A DNA stretch of 64,000 bases from Copromyces sp. CBS 386.78 (taxonomy: Eukaryota > Ascomycota > Sordariomycetes > Sordariales > Sordariaceae): contig MU839091.1 of the NCBI GenBank assembly GCA_030685235.1, positions 536,898 to 600,897 on the forward strand, in the 5' to 3' direction. Shown here one piece after another: positions 1-10,384 of the stretch. The position numbers and the translations under genes were made by a program. The notes below the pieces were generated by a model. That model made no database searches and was not told where the DNA came from. It was given only the letters and a program-made list of their open reading frames with translations. Each line of letters opens with the position of its first letter. The stretch's first letter is position 1.

Positions 1-2
1 GG

Positions 3-91
3 CAGCCCCAGGTTCAGCCCCAGCCCAGACGGTCACCTCGCCAACAAAAGAGGAAGACACCGGCGGTTGCCCCGCCAGCGGCTACACGAAG

Positions 92-173
<82 letters not shown>

Positions 174-2093
174 CCGCCCCAACCCCAACCGCAACGTCAA
201 CCTGCACCTGCATCTCCTCAACCCGAGCAAGAGCAAGAGCAAGAGGCTAGACCTCAAGCCGGGTCATCACGGGCCCAAGCCCATGCCCAAGCCGCCCTCC
301 AATACCTTGAAGCGGCTGAAACAGTTGAGCGCAACCAGCCTCAACCAAGGCCCAGTCCCACCCGCGTCCGCCAGCCTGCTTCCTCCCAGGCTGCCGGCCC
401 CACCCGCCAGCAAGTCCTCGCTCAGGCCAAAAGGGGGCAGTGGAGGAAGGCTGCAGAGGGCAATAACGAGGATGAGGAGAAGGCAGAGGAGTGTATCACG
501 GTCAAGACCTCACCTACTGACCCTAACCGTTCTCTGGCTGATCAGGTGGCTGATGAGGATGAGGCCAAGGAGGATAAGCAAGATGAAGAGGAGAAGAACG
601 ATGAGGATGATTATGGCAATGGCGGTGGTGGCGACGACGATGGTGACGATGATCCCTCGGTGGGGAGGTTATTCTCTTCTTCACTGGAGCAGGAGAGGGA
701 GAACCAGGGAAGAGCATCATCGCCTATTCTGGGAGAACAACGGGAGAGCAGTAGCCGTGGACGTGGCAGTGGCGACAGCAATGGCAGAAGCAGTGGCAGC
801 GAGGACAAGGCGGAGGCGCAGGTTTCAATTCCCGGCCCGCTCAGTATTTCACGACTTGAGCGGACACTCCAGGTCGAGGCGGCCCGCGGTTCCACTTCTC
901 CGCAGAGGGCACGCGGCGGTAATCGGGTCGTTGGCGCTGCTGAGAGAAATAAGGAGAACCGGCGGGAGCAGACAGCCGGGACTGTGACTGGGGCTGCGGC
1001 TGGAGTCTTGACTGGGGAGGGAAGCCGACGCAGACCTACCAGGGAAGAAAAAGGCAAGGGCAAGGCTATCGACAAACCCGCGTCCAAGCCCGCAACTGCT
1101 CGCGCTTCCAGGCCAAACCCGCACCCGCTCGCGCCTAGGGGTTTCTTTGGTCAGCCCTCGTCAGCCGTAGCCTCTTCCTCTTCCTCTGTCCCTGCTCCTG
1201 CCATCCCCAACGCCGCCCCGCCCTCCAAGGACAATGTCAATAAGGGCAAAGGAAAAGGCAAGGCCAAACCCAAGGCCAAACACCCTGCCACCAACACCAC
1301 AACAATGCCCCCTCCTCTGGGCCCTTACCCCCCTTTCGCTCTCGCCCCAACATCCTCCCCCAGCTCTCTTCCGTACCAGCGCTTCCCCGCCCCAGCACCC
1401 AACCCCGCGGCCAAACAAGCCATCAACAACCTCTTCGCCCCTCCTGTCCCCACCGACCTCCAGCGCTTGATAGCATCAACGGCGCCCTCGCCCATCCCTG
1501 ACCGCCCCGAACCCTCCTGGCCAGCACAGCCGGCAGACACTCCGAACTCTTTGTCCGGAAATGCTTCTGCGTCGAGAGCTGGACGGGGAACGGACGGGGA
1601 TGGGACGGAAGTCGAGCGGGGGCGGGAAGAGGTCGTTGACGGGGACGGGTCCGAGGACAGTGTCAATCATGGGAGTGAAATTCTTGGCAGTGGTAGCAGA
1701 AGGAGGGAGGTTAGAGGTAGCGAGACTGCTGGGGAGAGTCAGAATAGTAGGACACAACAACCCCAGCTTCGTCAGCCTCGAGATGGTCATGAAGAAGAAG
1801 AAGGCGAAAGTTCATCACGAGCCAGCAAAAGGCGAAGAACAGGTAACAGCAGCGGCAACGGCAACAATAACAGGAATACTGCCCTCTCCGACCGTGACCC
1901 CTCCTTCGACCCTAACTCCCCCGTCATTTTTCCTGGTCTTCTGGCGCCCGCGTCTCCGTTACCTCCTCCGCAGCAGCGTAGGCCCGCTTCTGCTTCTGTT
2001 TCTGGGGCTGGAAGCACGGAAGCTGGGGGAGGAACTGGAGGTAAAGGAGGAGAAAGTTGGAAGGCCAACAAGGGGAAGAGGAAGCGCTCTTGA
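3..2093 (+). CDS. Glutamine-rich, disordered, probably nuclear protein (5'-truncated by window edge)
   Basis: One frame is open from the first complete codon to TGA at 2091-2093, so this is the last ~696 residues of a longer protein whose start lies outside the window. I do not recognise the family. In order it shows a run of 27 glutamines (bases 93-173), a QAHAQAALQYLEAAE-like helical stretch, an acidic D/E block near bases 546-650, then long S/P/G/K-rich disordered sequence. Short basic clusters (KGKGKAK, SKRRR and the C-terminal KRKRS) resemble nuclear localisation signals. The composition suggests a chromatin or transcription-related scaffold, but no catalytic motif is visible. An open frame of 2.09 kb with synonymous-looking codon use supports real coding; shorter ORFs in other frames are shadows. 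Confidence 0.75.
93..173 (+). repeat. (CAA)27 microsatellite coding polyglutamine
   Basis: Twenty-seven uninterrupted CAA codons in the frame of the surrounding protein. In the other frames it would read poly-Asn or, on the minus strand, poly-Leu; those are artefacts. Pure CAA without CAG interruptions suggests a length-variable tract. Confidence 0.95.
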
Positions 2094-2116
2094 GAGCAGA
2101 GCACATGTATGTGTGT

Positions 2117-2182
<66 letters not shown>

Positions 2183-2706
2183 TTTTTGAAGGTCTTATGA
2201 AATGATACGAGAGAAAGGAAGAAGAATCGATAGAAAGTACCCAGGAAAGGAAGGAAAGGGACGTACGGATTTGTTTGCTTTGAGATTATTTCGCTGGTTT
2301 GGTTCGTTGGCTTTTTCTTTTTTTACCCCGATAAAAGGAGTTGGCTGGATACATAGGGAGCATATTTGCATCAGAGTATGGTTGGTCAGTTCGTTGCTCG
2401 TTAGAAATCTTTTCGCTCAGGATGATACTAGTTCATTAGCTTCCATTTGCTCGTCCAGACCTATCCATGCCCGAGGTCTTTGGTAGTTCGATTGCTCCCG
2501 GCTTTGATAAAATATGGGTTAGCGCAATAACATTCATTAGTTAGAGGGGGGTATCGTATTCTAAACTTCAAAGATTATTTACCAGATTCTTGCTTCCCGT
2601 CATTACCGATCGTTCGTGCCATGGTATGCAAACAACATCCCCCTCAAGTTGACAAACGCCCAACTTTCCACAACCACGGACCCTCTATCAACATCGAATC
2701 GACTCA
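2094..2706. other. Convergent 3' intergenic region
   Basis: This stretch lies between the stop of the glutamine-rich gene and the stop of the convergent fluoride exporter gene. It contains a (GT)n-(GA)n microsatellite just after the first stop, and otherwise T-rich sequence. No convincing ORF. Confidence 0.6.
2107..2180. repeat. Compound (GT)n(GA)n microsatellite
   Basis: About 40 bases of GT repeats followed by about 34 bases of GA repeats, in the probable 3' UTR of the upstream gene. Confidence 0.95.
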
Positions 2707-3927
2707 TCAATGCACACACTTGACCTCCCCAAACCCCTCGGTCCACCTCAAACTCCCCATGACAACCACCAGAATCGCCAACCCCCCACCCACACTCGCC
2801 CCGCCATAGACATAGGCAGTCCTCCTCCTCAACGCCGCCAACTCGGCGGCCCACGTGCTCACCGTCGTCAAGCACCCGCAAAACCCATCCGCCACGCCCT
2901 GCAGCACCTGACACCCCACCACACCTCCCAGAGCCGGTACATGCTCCAAGTCCCACGCCATACCCAGCACCGCCGTGCCAAACAGATTCACCACCAAGGT
3001 CCCCAAGGGAAAGCTGGGTAAGCGGCCGTTGAGATGCGCTGACGCGTAGAACCGGAGCAAGCAGCCGAGCGGGGCGAAGACGAGGGCGAAGGTTGCGGAG
3101 CCGCGCCAGCGCTCACTGGCCAAGTCGTTGAGGACGGAGGGGGTGTGCCGGTCCGGTGGCCAGATGGATAAAAACACAGCGCCAAGCCAGCAGCCGAACC
3201 CTAGCAAGACAGCGAGGCGGTCGAGGACTTTGCTCGTGAACCGGTAGGGCAGGGCCAAGCCGAAGCTTGCAAAAAGGGGGGAGAGGGCGATGGCGAGGTG
3301 AGCGCCCAGGAACAAGCCGGAGAGGGAGAGGGAGATGGTTGCTACGCAGACGGATAACACGGCTAGGAAGGAGTAGCCGCCGTTGCGGGAGGCCGGGGAA
3401 GTATTAGGGGAGGCAGAAAGGTCGTTGGATAAAGCGAGGAAGATGTCCCGGATGAAGGACGAAAAAGAAGTAAAAGAGCCGCAGAAGCCGGTGGCGAGAC
3501 CGATGTAGAGGGGGATGGTCTTTTTGAGGGCGAGGTGGGCTTTTCTGGCTGCAGCTGCTGGGTCGATTTCGGTTTCGGCTGGGATACTGCCGGTTTCCTC
3601 ATCGTCGTCCTTCTTGGGGACAGCTGCTTTGCCCCAATATGGCGGGAAAAGCATGCCGTCTTCAGCCAGGAAGCCCATGACCACACAGCCGGCGAAGTTG
3701 GGCCATACCGAGGGGAAAATGATGGGTGATTGGGGGTAATTGGATGTGAGAGCTTGGAGGCCTAGTCGGGCGAGGGTGCCGAGGAGGGAGAAGAAGATGA
3801 GGTAGGAGATGGTGTAGAGTTCCGAGAAGCGGCTTGGTGGGTGTGCCTGGTGGTGGTCGTCGACGAGGTTGCGGTCAGGTCCTCCGTATCCCTCGGTAGT
3901 ATTACTTGGGCCCGTCGTCATTATCAT
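2707..3927 (-). CDS. FEX1: Fluoride ion exporter, fused two-domain CrcB/Fluc type (FEX)
   Basis: Plasma-membrane fluoride channel/exporter that protects the cell from fluoride; eukaryotic FEX proteins carry two CrcB (Fluc) halves in one chain. Both signature helices are visible: GFCGSFTSFSSF in the first half and GFCGCLTTVSTW in the second. The paired membrane asparagines are WPNFAGCVVMG (half 1) and VVNLFGTAVLG (half 2). Several hydrophobic helices surround them, and a polar linker of about 25 residues (PKKDDDEETGS region) lies in the first half. The gene is a single exon of about 406 codons, slightly longer than the yeast protein. The first in-frame ATG is at 3927; the two codons before it are GTG. 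It is divergent from the UPRT gene. Family assignment is secure from the duplicated motifs. Confidence 0.93.
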   Translation of the reverse strand: MIMTTGPSNTTEGYGGPDRNLVDDHHQAHPPSRFSELYTISYLIFFSLLGTLARLGLQALTSNYPQSPIIFPSVWPNFAGCVVMGFLAEDGMLFPPYWGKAAVPKKDDDEETGSIPAETEIDPAAAARKAHLALKKTIPLYIGLATGFCGSFTSFSSFIRDIFLALSNDLSASPNTSPASRNGGYSFLAVLSVCVATISLSLSGLFLGAHLAIALSPLFASFGLALPYRFTSKVLDRLAVLLGFGCWLGAVFLSIWPPDRHTPSVLNDLASERWRGSATFALVFAPLGCLLRFYASAHLNGRLPSFPLGTLVVNLFGTAVLGMAWDLEHVPALGGVVGCQVLQGVADGFCGCLTTVSTWAAELAALRRRTAYVYGGASVGGGLAILVVVMGSLRWTEGFGEVKCVH

Positions 3928-4495
3928 CACCACCAGTTTGCAATCGAAAAGACCTGGGTGAATCTGATAGTGATTGAAACGCTACCTAGCGGCTACTGTA
4001 CGGGGTCTTTTGTAGGGTACTTTGTAGCCTTATCTTGGAATGGAGAATGGACACTGAGTGGGGAAAGACGACCCCTTGTCAAAGGGCCCCGCACCCCACT
4101 TGATCGTCCTGAATGCGGAGAAGTGACCTACAAAAACTACGCTAGAGGAGAGCCCACTCGGAACATGTCACTCGCCCGAGTCGCCCTCCACTCTCAGCTA
4201 TGTGGCCCGGAGCTTGTGAAGAAGACAATAGAGCCATGTAAGACCGGGCAGTTCCTCTCTTCAGATTCCTGAAAAGTTAGACCGTATATTCTCTCTCTTT
4301 CATCTCCCCCCTTCTTAGTACTTGGTATTCCTCAGCTCTTTGTTGTTGTTGTTGTTGTTGTTGTTATTATCCATCTCCTCCTGTCTGCTACAACCCCGAG
4401 CCAACCACTTCATCGCCGTTGATAGCATAACATATCAACACCGAAAAGCATCACGAGCAACACCAACAGGGGCAACACAAGAAAACTCGCCCACC
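3928..4495. promoter_or_regulatory. Shared upstream region of divergent FEX and UPRT genes
   Basis: 568 bases separate the two start codons. The UPRT side has a CT-rich stretch (about 4290-4315) and a (TTG)n tract (about 4341-4363) in the probable 5' leader; pyrimidine-rich leaders are common near fungal transcription starts. The context before the UPRT ATG is CCACC, a good Kozak-like match. No specific factor site can be assigned. Confidence 0.5.
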
Positions 4496-5048
4496 ATGTT
4501 TTCAACCCAACTACCCCCAAACGTCCACGTCTCCACGCACCCCTGCCTCGTCGCCAAGCTCTCCCAGCTTCGCTCCAAAACCACCAGCGCCCGAGACGTC
4601 AAGACACTGATCCACGACATCTCTCTGCTGCTTGGGTCCGAAGCCCTCGCAAAGGCCATGACCACTACCCCGGGTCCAAAAGGGGAAACACCCCTCGGGT
4701 TTACTTATGAGACCATCACGGCTGCGCCTGGGAACATTAGCTTGATTCCGATCTTGAGGAGTGGATTGGGCATGGTTGAGGGTATGTTTCTTTTATTCTT
4801 CTGTATTTGCTTTTTGCTTTTTGGTTCAGAATGGATCAGACCATAAAGCTAATGTTGACAACTTGACCAAAACAGCAATCCAAACCATCCTCCCCCAGCC
4901 CGTTCCCGTACACCACCTCGGTCTCTTCCGCGACCCCATCGCCCTCGCCCCCGTAGAATACTACAACAACCTCCCCAACCATTTGGCCTCGTAAGTTTTT
5001 TTTTTTTTAGTTTTTTTTTTGGCCATTGTCATCCACAACACACACACA

Positions 5049-5082
<34 letters not shown>

Positions 5083-5428
5083 AACCAACCCTTCTACTAC
5101 AGCGGCGGCTTTCCCTAACCGTATCCTTGTTTGTACCAGTGCATCAAACGAAACCCCCTCCGACCTAGCCATCATCCTCGACCCCATCATCGCCACCGGC
5201 GGCACCTGCGCGGCCGCCATCCAGACCCTGATCGAATGGGGCGCCAGGCGGGTTATCGTTCTTTCCGTCCTTGGTGCCGCAGAGGGTGTGAAAAAGGTTG
5301 CCCAAGAGTGGCCTGAGGGCACCGAGATCTGGCTGGCCGGCGTGGATCAGGAGTTGACGGACAAGGGGATGCTCAAGCCTGGGTTGGGGGATGTGGGGGA
5401 TCGCTTGTTTTTGACTATTGGGAAGTGA
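4496..5428 (+). CDS. FUR1: Uracil phosphoribosyltransferase (pyrimidine salvage)
   Basis: Converts uracil and PRPP to UMP in the cytosol and is the activating enzyme for 5-fluorouracil. The model has three exons, 4496-4781, 4876-4990 and 5140-5428, giving 229 residues (family about 215-250). Intron 1 (4782-4875) runs GTATGT to CAG; intron 2 (4991-5139) runs GTAAGT to CAG with a CTAAC branch site at about 5115. The reading frame is kept across both. Diagnostic pieces are ISLIPILRSGLGMVEG at the end of exon 1, HHLGLFRD in exon 2, and the PRPP-binding loop ILDPIIATGGTCAAA in exon 3. The C-terminal GLGDVGDRLF matches the uracil-binding end of the family. Intron 2 contains a CA/CT microsatellite and an earlier AG (5102) that would lead quickly to a stop. 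Confidence 0.93.
5038..5080. repeat. (CA)n(CT)n microsatellite inside UPRT intron 2
   Basis: Alternating CA then CT repeats followed by CAC. It lies between the donor (4991) and acceptor (5139), so length changes alter intron size but not the protein. Confidence 0.95.
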
Positions 5429-6002
5429 GGAGATGGGAATGTCGTTAGGCAGTGGTAGTTTTGGCTAGATATCCATCTTCTATGAATGTTTGCTTTGTTA
5501 CTGTCGTGATGAGCTGTTGTTTACTCTCTTTCTGACCAAGCCTCGAACAAGTGTATAGTTCCGGGTAATTATCATCAGAACGAGTCGAAACGAGCATATC
5601 TCTTACCCAGACAGATGAAGACATATCACGCGGATCAACAGTTTATATTCGCCATCGACACACGGCCGTCTTTGGGACCATAGAACGGGTGACCACTACC
5701 GTCTATTCCATATCACTATTACACAGAAAAAAAAAGGGATGCATCTGATTACGAGCTACATCCAAAAAGAGATCAAAAAATATATAAAAATATAAAAAAT
5801 AATGCCCAGTCCCCAAACGCCCAGGTATAGTTGGTGCAGATATCAAACACCTCTTTCGAATGTCAGACCAATAAACACCCATCAAGGATAATAAAAAAAG
5901 ACAACAGGAAATGAAGACCGAGTTACACGGCCAACCTTTCCATACAGCCCCGTGAAGCAGATCACACAAGCCTTACGAGCTCGGTTCGCCAGCGCTGGGC
6001 TC
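5429..6002. other. Convergent 3' intergenic region
   Basis: The stops of UPRT (+) and guanylyltransferase (-) face each other across 574 bases. An A/T-rich segment near 5725-5810 includes repeated ATATAAAAA, which could carry poly(A) signals. No gene seen. Confidence 0.55.
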
Positions 6003-7277
6003 CTAGTGCTTAGCTGGCCCCTGCTCCACCTTCCTCTTCTGCGCCCTAATCTTCCAGCTCTCCTTGATCGCCGTCGCCGCAGTCAGGAGCTCCGCATCCG
6101 ACACGCCATCCTTTATACTCGCCATGACGCTCGTGACCGTACTCGTATGATTCGCCTCATTCTTGTCATCGCGGAACCTGAACAGCCGCCACCTTCCCTC
6201 GGCATCCAGACAGCACTCCACCACGCGGTCCTGCAACGGGTCGCCCAGGGCCTTGAGCGTCTCCCACTCGTCCTCAGCCAGGTAAAGCGGATCCGGGAAA
6301 AGTTCGTATTTATTGGGTCCGTCGTTGCCGCAGAAGATGTGCAGTTCCGCTTGCGGAACAGAATCGTAATCTGTGAACTGTTCGGGAAAGTCGTCGTCGA
6401 GTTCTGCTTCCGTGGCTTGTACGAGGGGAAAATTAAGGCGCAGGCGGAAGTCGAGCGTGTTCTCGTGGGGCGCTTTCCATTTGAGAATGTGCGGGTCGGT
6501 GCCGAAGTGATAGGGCGTGGTGCGGCACGTGAAGATGAGGCCGTCGCTGTCGTGTTTCAGGGCCGGTATTACTTCGCGAAACATGGTCTCGATGCCGTAC
6601 GAGAGCTCCATGCGCTTCATCTCCACCTTGAAGGCCATGAAGGGGATTTCCTGCGGGAACTGTTGGAGGAGCTTCTTGTAGGGTTCGTAGACGTAGGCGC
6701 GGAAGTAGCCGAGGCGCTTGTCGAGGGGTTTGTTGAGGAGCTCGGCTTTGTCGTCGAGCGCGAGGAGGTCAAACACCAAAAAGCGAGGCTCCTTTCGACC
6801 GTTCGTTCCCGGGACCGTGTCCATCACTAGCTCGCCGTCGATGAGGGTGCCCCGGTGGAAGGCTTGGAAGTCGTTGGGCATGGGAAAGTGCATGCTGTTG
6901 CGCGGGAGGAACCAGTAGTCGTTTTTGCGGTCGATCAGGTATTGGACTTCTTGCCCTTCTTCGTCGACCGTTAGGTAGAGGAGGTAGCGAATGCCGTCGG
7001 ATTTTTCGCAGACATAGTAGCTTTTCACGACTTGGTCAGCCAGAAGTCATTACATGCACGACCGCAACAAAGGAATCTCAGCCGGGCATTTTGCTTACTC
7101 CTCTCTTCGTAGTTCCTCTAGGTGCTTGCGAGCAAAGCTAACAGGTTGTGCTCCGGGAAAGCCAATGGAACTCCTCCCTAGAATCCGGGCAACTTCTTCT
7201 CTCAGCGAAATGGCCAGTTCGCGTGGCGCTTTTATGCCAGGTTTGGCAATGTCGGCAATGGGCACTGGTTGCTCCAT
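6003..7277 (-). CDS. CEG1: mRNA-capping enzyme, guanylyltransferase subunit
   Basis: Nuclear enzyme that transfers GMP to the 5' end of nascent mRNA through a covalent lysine-GMP. There are two exons: 7277-7099 and 7020-6003, with a 78 nt intron (GTAAGC to AAG, branch GCTGAC). Joining gives RREDYYVCEKSDGIRY, so the catalytic motif I (KxDGxR, here EKSDGIR) starts right after the splice. Motif III/IIIa follows as TLIDGELVMD and LVFDLLALD. Motif IV is DGLIFTC, and motif V is the ILKWKAP segment. The C-terminal OB-fold contains RVVECCLDAEGRWRLFRFRDDK. The protein is 398 residues, a single-function fungal capping guanylyltransferase without a triphosphatase domain. The ATG at 7277 is the first in frame that gives the conserved N-terminus. 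A 292-codon ORF on the opposite strand is a shadow. Confidence 0.95.
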
Positions 7278-8217
7278 TGTGAAGGGCGGCAGCGAGAGCA
7301 GGTCGTGACGACTAGACGTCGACGGCAGTGATGGTTTGCGACGCTTGTCGAGGGTAGCGCTGGCTATGATCGATAGTTGTGATATGCTGTGTATTCGATT
7401 CGAAGATCGTTCCTGTAGGTCGTGTTGCGAAAAGAGGAGTCGGGATAATGCCGAGTGGTGAACAATGTACTGCAAAAGTTGTTGATCTGGTGTTGGAGGC
7501 CACGAATTGGCAAGTCCCGTCGACGAGAACGGGTCGTCATGAACTCGGGCGTGGCGCTTATCTTATCGCATCCCCTGGACGACATGCTATAAGCCATGCC
7601 AACCGGAACAGGGTCACCCTGAACACAGCCAGCCTTGCAGATTGCTCCAGTTAATGCATCATGGAAGGCAACCAAGCGAAGGCGAACTAACCGTAATATG
7701 TATACTGTTGAGGTATGTACATAAATATGTTCAAGGCAGATTCTTTATGGATAAATAAGCTATCGATTCTCAAGTCTTCAATACACACTTGCAAATGTTG
7801 AACAACCTCGAAACCAATGCCGATCATACCTTTGTCCCAACAGTAACTATGCAAGGTACGGTGCACTGACACCTCCAGAAAGATGCCCCGAGATCCCCTG
7901 AAAGAAGTGCGGAGCATGTCCGCTGGGCGGTTTTTGCTGTCTGACAATCGAAACGCTTGAAATACAAAATAGGTACGGATATCATAAAACGAGCCTATTC
8001 CCTCTCAATGAAATCACTGTCATTATTCTTATTCTCGTCTAAAAGTGATATTTCCGCCCCGTCGTCTGCTAACGGCATCGTCATCAAGACATAAACAAGC
8101 CTTTTAACATTTCCTGAACGCCCGGAAAGTTGTTTGGTACACTTTCCACATAATATATCATTCCTCGGGACGTTTGATATGAACCCATCGACTCCGAGAA
8201 CGAACCACCTTGTCCGA
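7278..8217. other. Intergenic region upstream of the capping enzyme gene
   Basis: 940 bases between the capping enzyme start and the stop of Snx41, both on the minus strand. It holds the promoter of the former and the 3' UTR of the latter. Small ORFs here (for example 7687-7947 minus) lack family features. Confidence 0.5.
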
Positions 8218-10384
8218 CTAAGACTCGTTGATCTTGTTGACCTCGGCCTTTGCTTCCTCCCAAGTCTCCTGATTCTTCTTTGCCCATTCGATCTGGCTCT
8301 TGGCATATGCCAGCTATAACCCAAGTTAGCAATTTCTCATGGAATACTGTAGACCAAGCTTGTCTTACTTACCATGTACCGCTTGAGGTCATCCTCCTTC
8401 TCGCGCTGAAACCTCTTGAGATCCTTGAGAACGCTTGCGCTGGCATCCTTGACATCCTTGGCCGATGCAATCTGTGCTTGCTCCAGTTGCACGATTGATT
8501 CCCTGGTCTTTCCAATAGTGTCACGCCGTGTCCGTTCAGGATCAACGTCCACCACTCCTTGAACTGCGTGCCGAATTGGTCCAAAGATCTTGTTCGTAAT
8601 AGAAGTGCTCGCTGCCTTCTTATGACCCGGGCTACCTCCTGTCCGCTCTGGCGACCCGATCTTAGCTGATGGTGCCTGGGAGAAATCGCCGTGCGTGGGA
8701 GGAAAATCCGAATCGATAGATGCAGTGTCCTCGCCACTCCCGTCCCTACGGTGTTGCGCCGGTGGTTCCCTCCTAGGGGGCTGGATCTGCTGGCTACTGC
8801 TGAGATATTGATCGATCCTCCTAGCCTCTGCCTCACTCCTCTCTAGCGATTCCAACAGCGCTCTCTTCTTGTTGAGTTCATCCGTTGTCATCTCTTGTTG
8901 GACCCTCTTGAGAACCCTATAGCGCAGCACGTTCCGTACAACCCCAGCAAACTGCGCATTTTCCCGCATCGGTTCGGCAAAACTGGCGCTCAACGAGGTG
9001 GAAAGCTCTTCCGTGGCAATGTATGACGAGTCTGCCGCCTGTCCAACCCTCTCGATGGCCGCCGAAACTGTAGGTGCCGTCTCGGACAAAGCAAAGGCAT
9101 TGTATCGAGCGCCGAGTTCTGAAAGGTCTGAAGCCAACGAAGACAGATGGTTCAGCGTGCGGCGGTTCACCTTCTCTATCGGTCCAGTGAGTAACGATTC
9201 GAGGTCCTTGATGGAGGTCTCAAAGGCAATGAAATAGGCGTCCAAGTCTTGCTCGGTAAGGACATTGGCGTCAGGCGGAAACCGAGCAAGGGACCCAGGT
9301 GCAGCACTGTCGAGAGATTGTGCCGGCAACGTCTTCAACTTGGCCGAGCTACTTGGCACAGGAAGAAAATTATGTCCAGGAGTCGGGTTCGCAGGATCCA
9401 AGGGAGGCGCCTTCAAGATCTGCTTCGGGATAGAGGACACGGGATGCGAATGAAGAACCTCCGTCTTTAACTACGTTAGCTAAATGATTTGCTGCGTATC
9501 GAAAGGCCTTGCAACTTACCCAGCTCGAGTTTGGATCCAGGAATCGCCACCATACACCATCGGTGCGAACCTGCTCCATGCGTCTACACCGGTTTAAGAA
9601 AACAGCAAGCATGCGCTTTCGTAGATCGATGATCTGCTGGTCTTGTTTGGCATTTGTTGGGTTGGCAGCATAATCAGCCATAGTATGCTTCTCTGGTATG
9701 GGGGGAATGACCAGAGTAGGGTGCAGTCTCGTAAGGGCGTCTCTTAGCGAGGCAAACTCGGAGTATCGCCGGCGAACGGTCAGGTCCTAGGCAGAGAGAT
9801 TGGTTAGCGAACACAGTGCCAGCTAGTCGAGGGAAGTCGAACCTTACTCCAGTCTTAATGGTATACACAATGAATCTTCCGCCACTCTCCTGGCTTTTGC
9901 CTGCTTCAGTAATCAAAATGGGTAGCTCGGGATTTTCGTAGAGCATCTGTTCGATCCTGCTGTCATAGCCACCTGGCTTACGCCGTGGTACGAGCTCGCC
10001 GTGGGCTTGGTCATCCGCCTCGTCATCGGTCGCAACATCGCTTGCTTCTCCATGGTAACTGGGACCTGGTACCTCGTCGTCACCAGCATCCGAGGGCGTC
10101 AGGGGAGCATCGTAGCGAGCATCATGCGGTGTTGGGAAGCGAGCGTCTACGGAATCTATCAAGGACCAGTCGGTATCAGCGTCATCATCGTCATCGGCAA
10201 AATCGCCCAGGGATATATCATCCAACTCGTCGTCCATGGCTGATGGACACCAGGCTCAGAATGAGCTGTCAAGATGGTAGAACTCACAGTCGCGAGCGGT
10301 CGGAGAAGCGGGATTGGTTGAGGAAGCAAAAGAGTCACGGCGCTCAAAGCTCCCATAAGGGTTGTTGTCCTCGTCGTTCCACAT
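8218..10384 (-). CDS. SNX41: Sorting nexin Snx41/Atg20 family (PX-BAR)
   Basis: Endosomal sorting nexin that binds PI3P through a PX domain and recycles cargo; the family also serves selective autophagy. The five-exon model is 10384-10288, 10239-9848, 9786-9520, 9464-8373 and 8313-8218. Introns are 48, 61, 55 and 59 nt, all with GTRAG-like donors and in frame, giving 647 residues. Exon 1 encodes MWNDEDNNPYGSFERRDS. Exon 2 is acidic (DDISLGDFADDDDDADTDW) and opens the PX domain (RIEQMLYENPELPILI). Exon 3 gives the phosphoinositide-binding core VRRRYSEFASLRDALTRLHP and PPIPEKH. Exon 4 is the helical BAR region interrupted by a disordered insert (QIQPPRREPPAQHRR to HKKAAS), typical of this family. 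Exon 5 ends the last helix (LAYAKSQIEWAKKNQETWEE) at TAG. Start and joins are well supported by frame; the family call is confident. Confidence 0.92.

Noticed and set aside
67..987. Asn-rich 306-codon frame and Leu-rich minus-strand frame at the window start
   Set aside because: Shadow frames of the CAA microsatellite; the glutamine frame is open across 2.09 kb and is the coding one.
5952..6830. 292-codon open frame on the plus strand
   Set aside because: It lies wholly antisense to the conserved guanylyltransferase exon and has no motifs of its own; codon bias of the real gene explains it.
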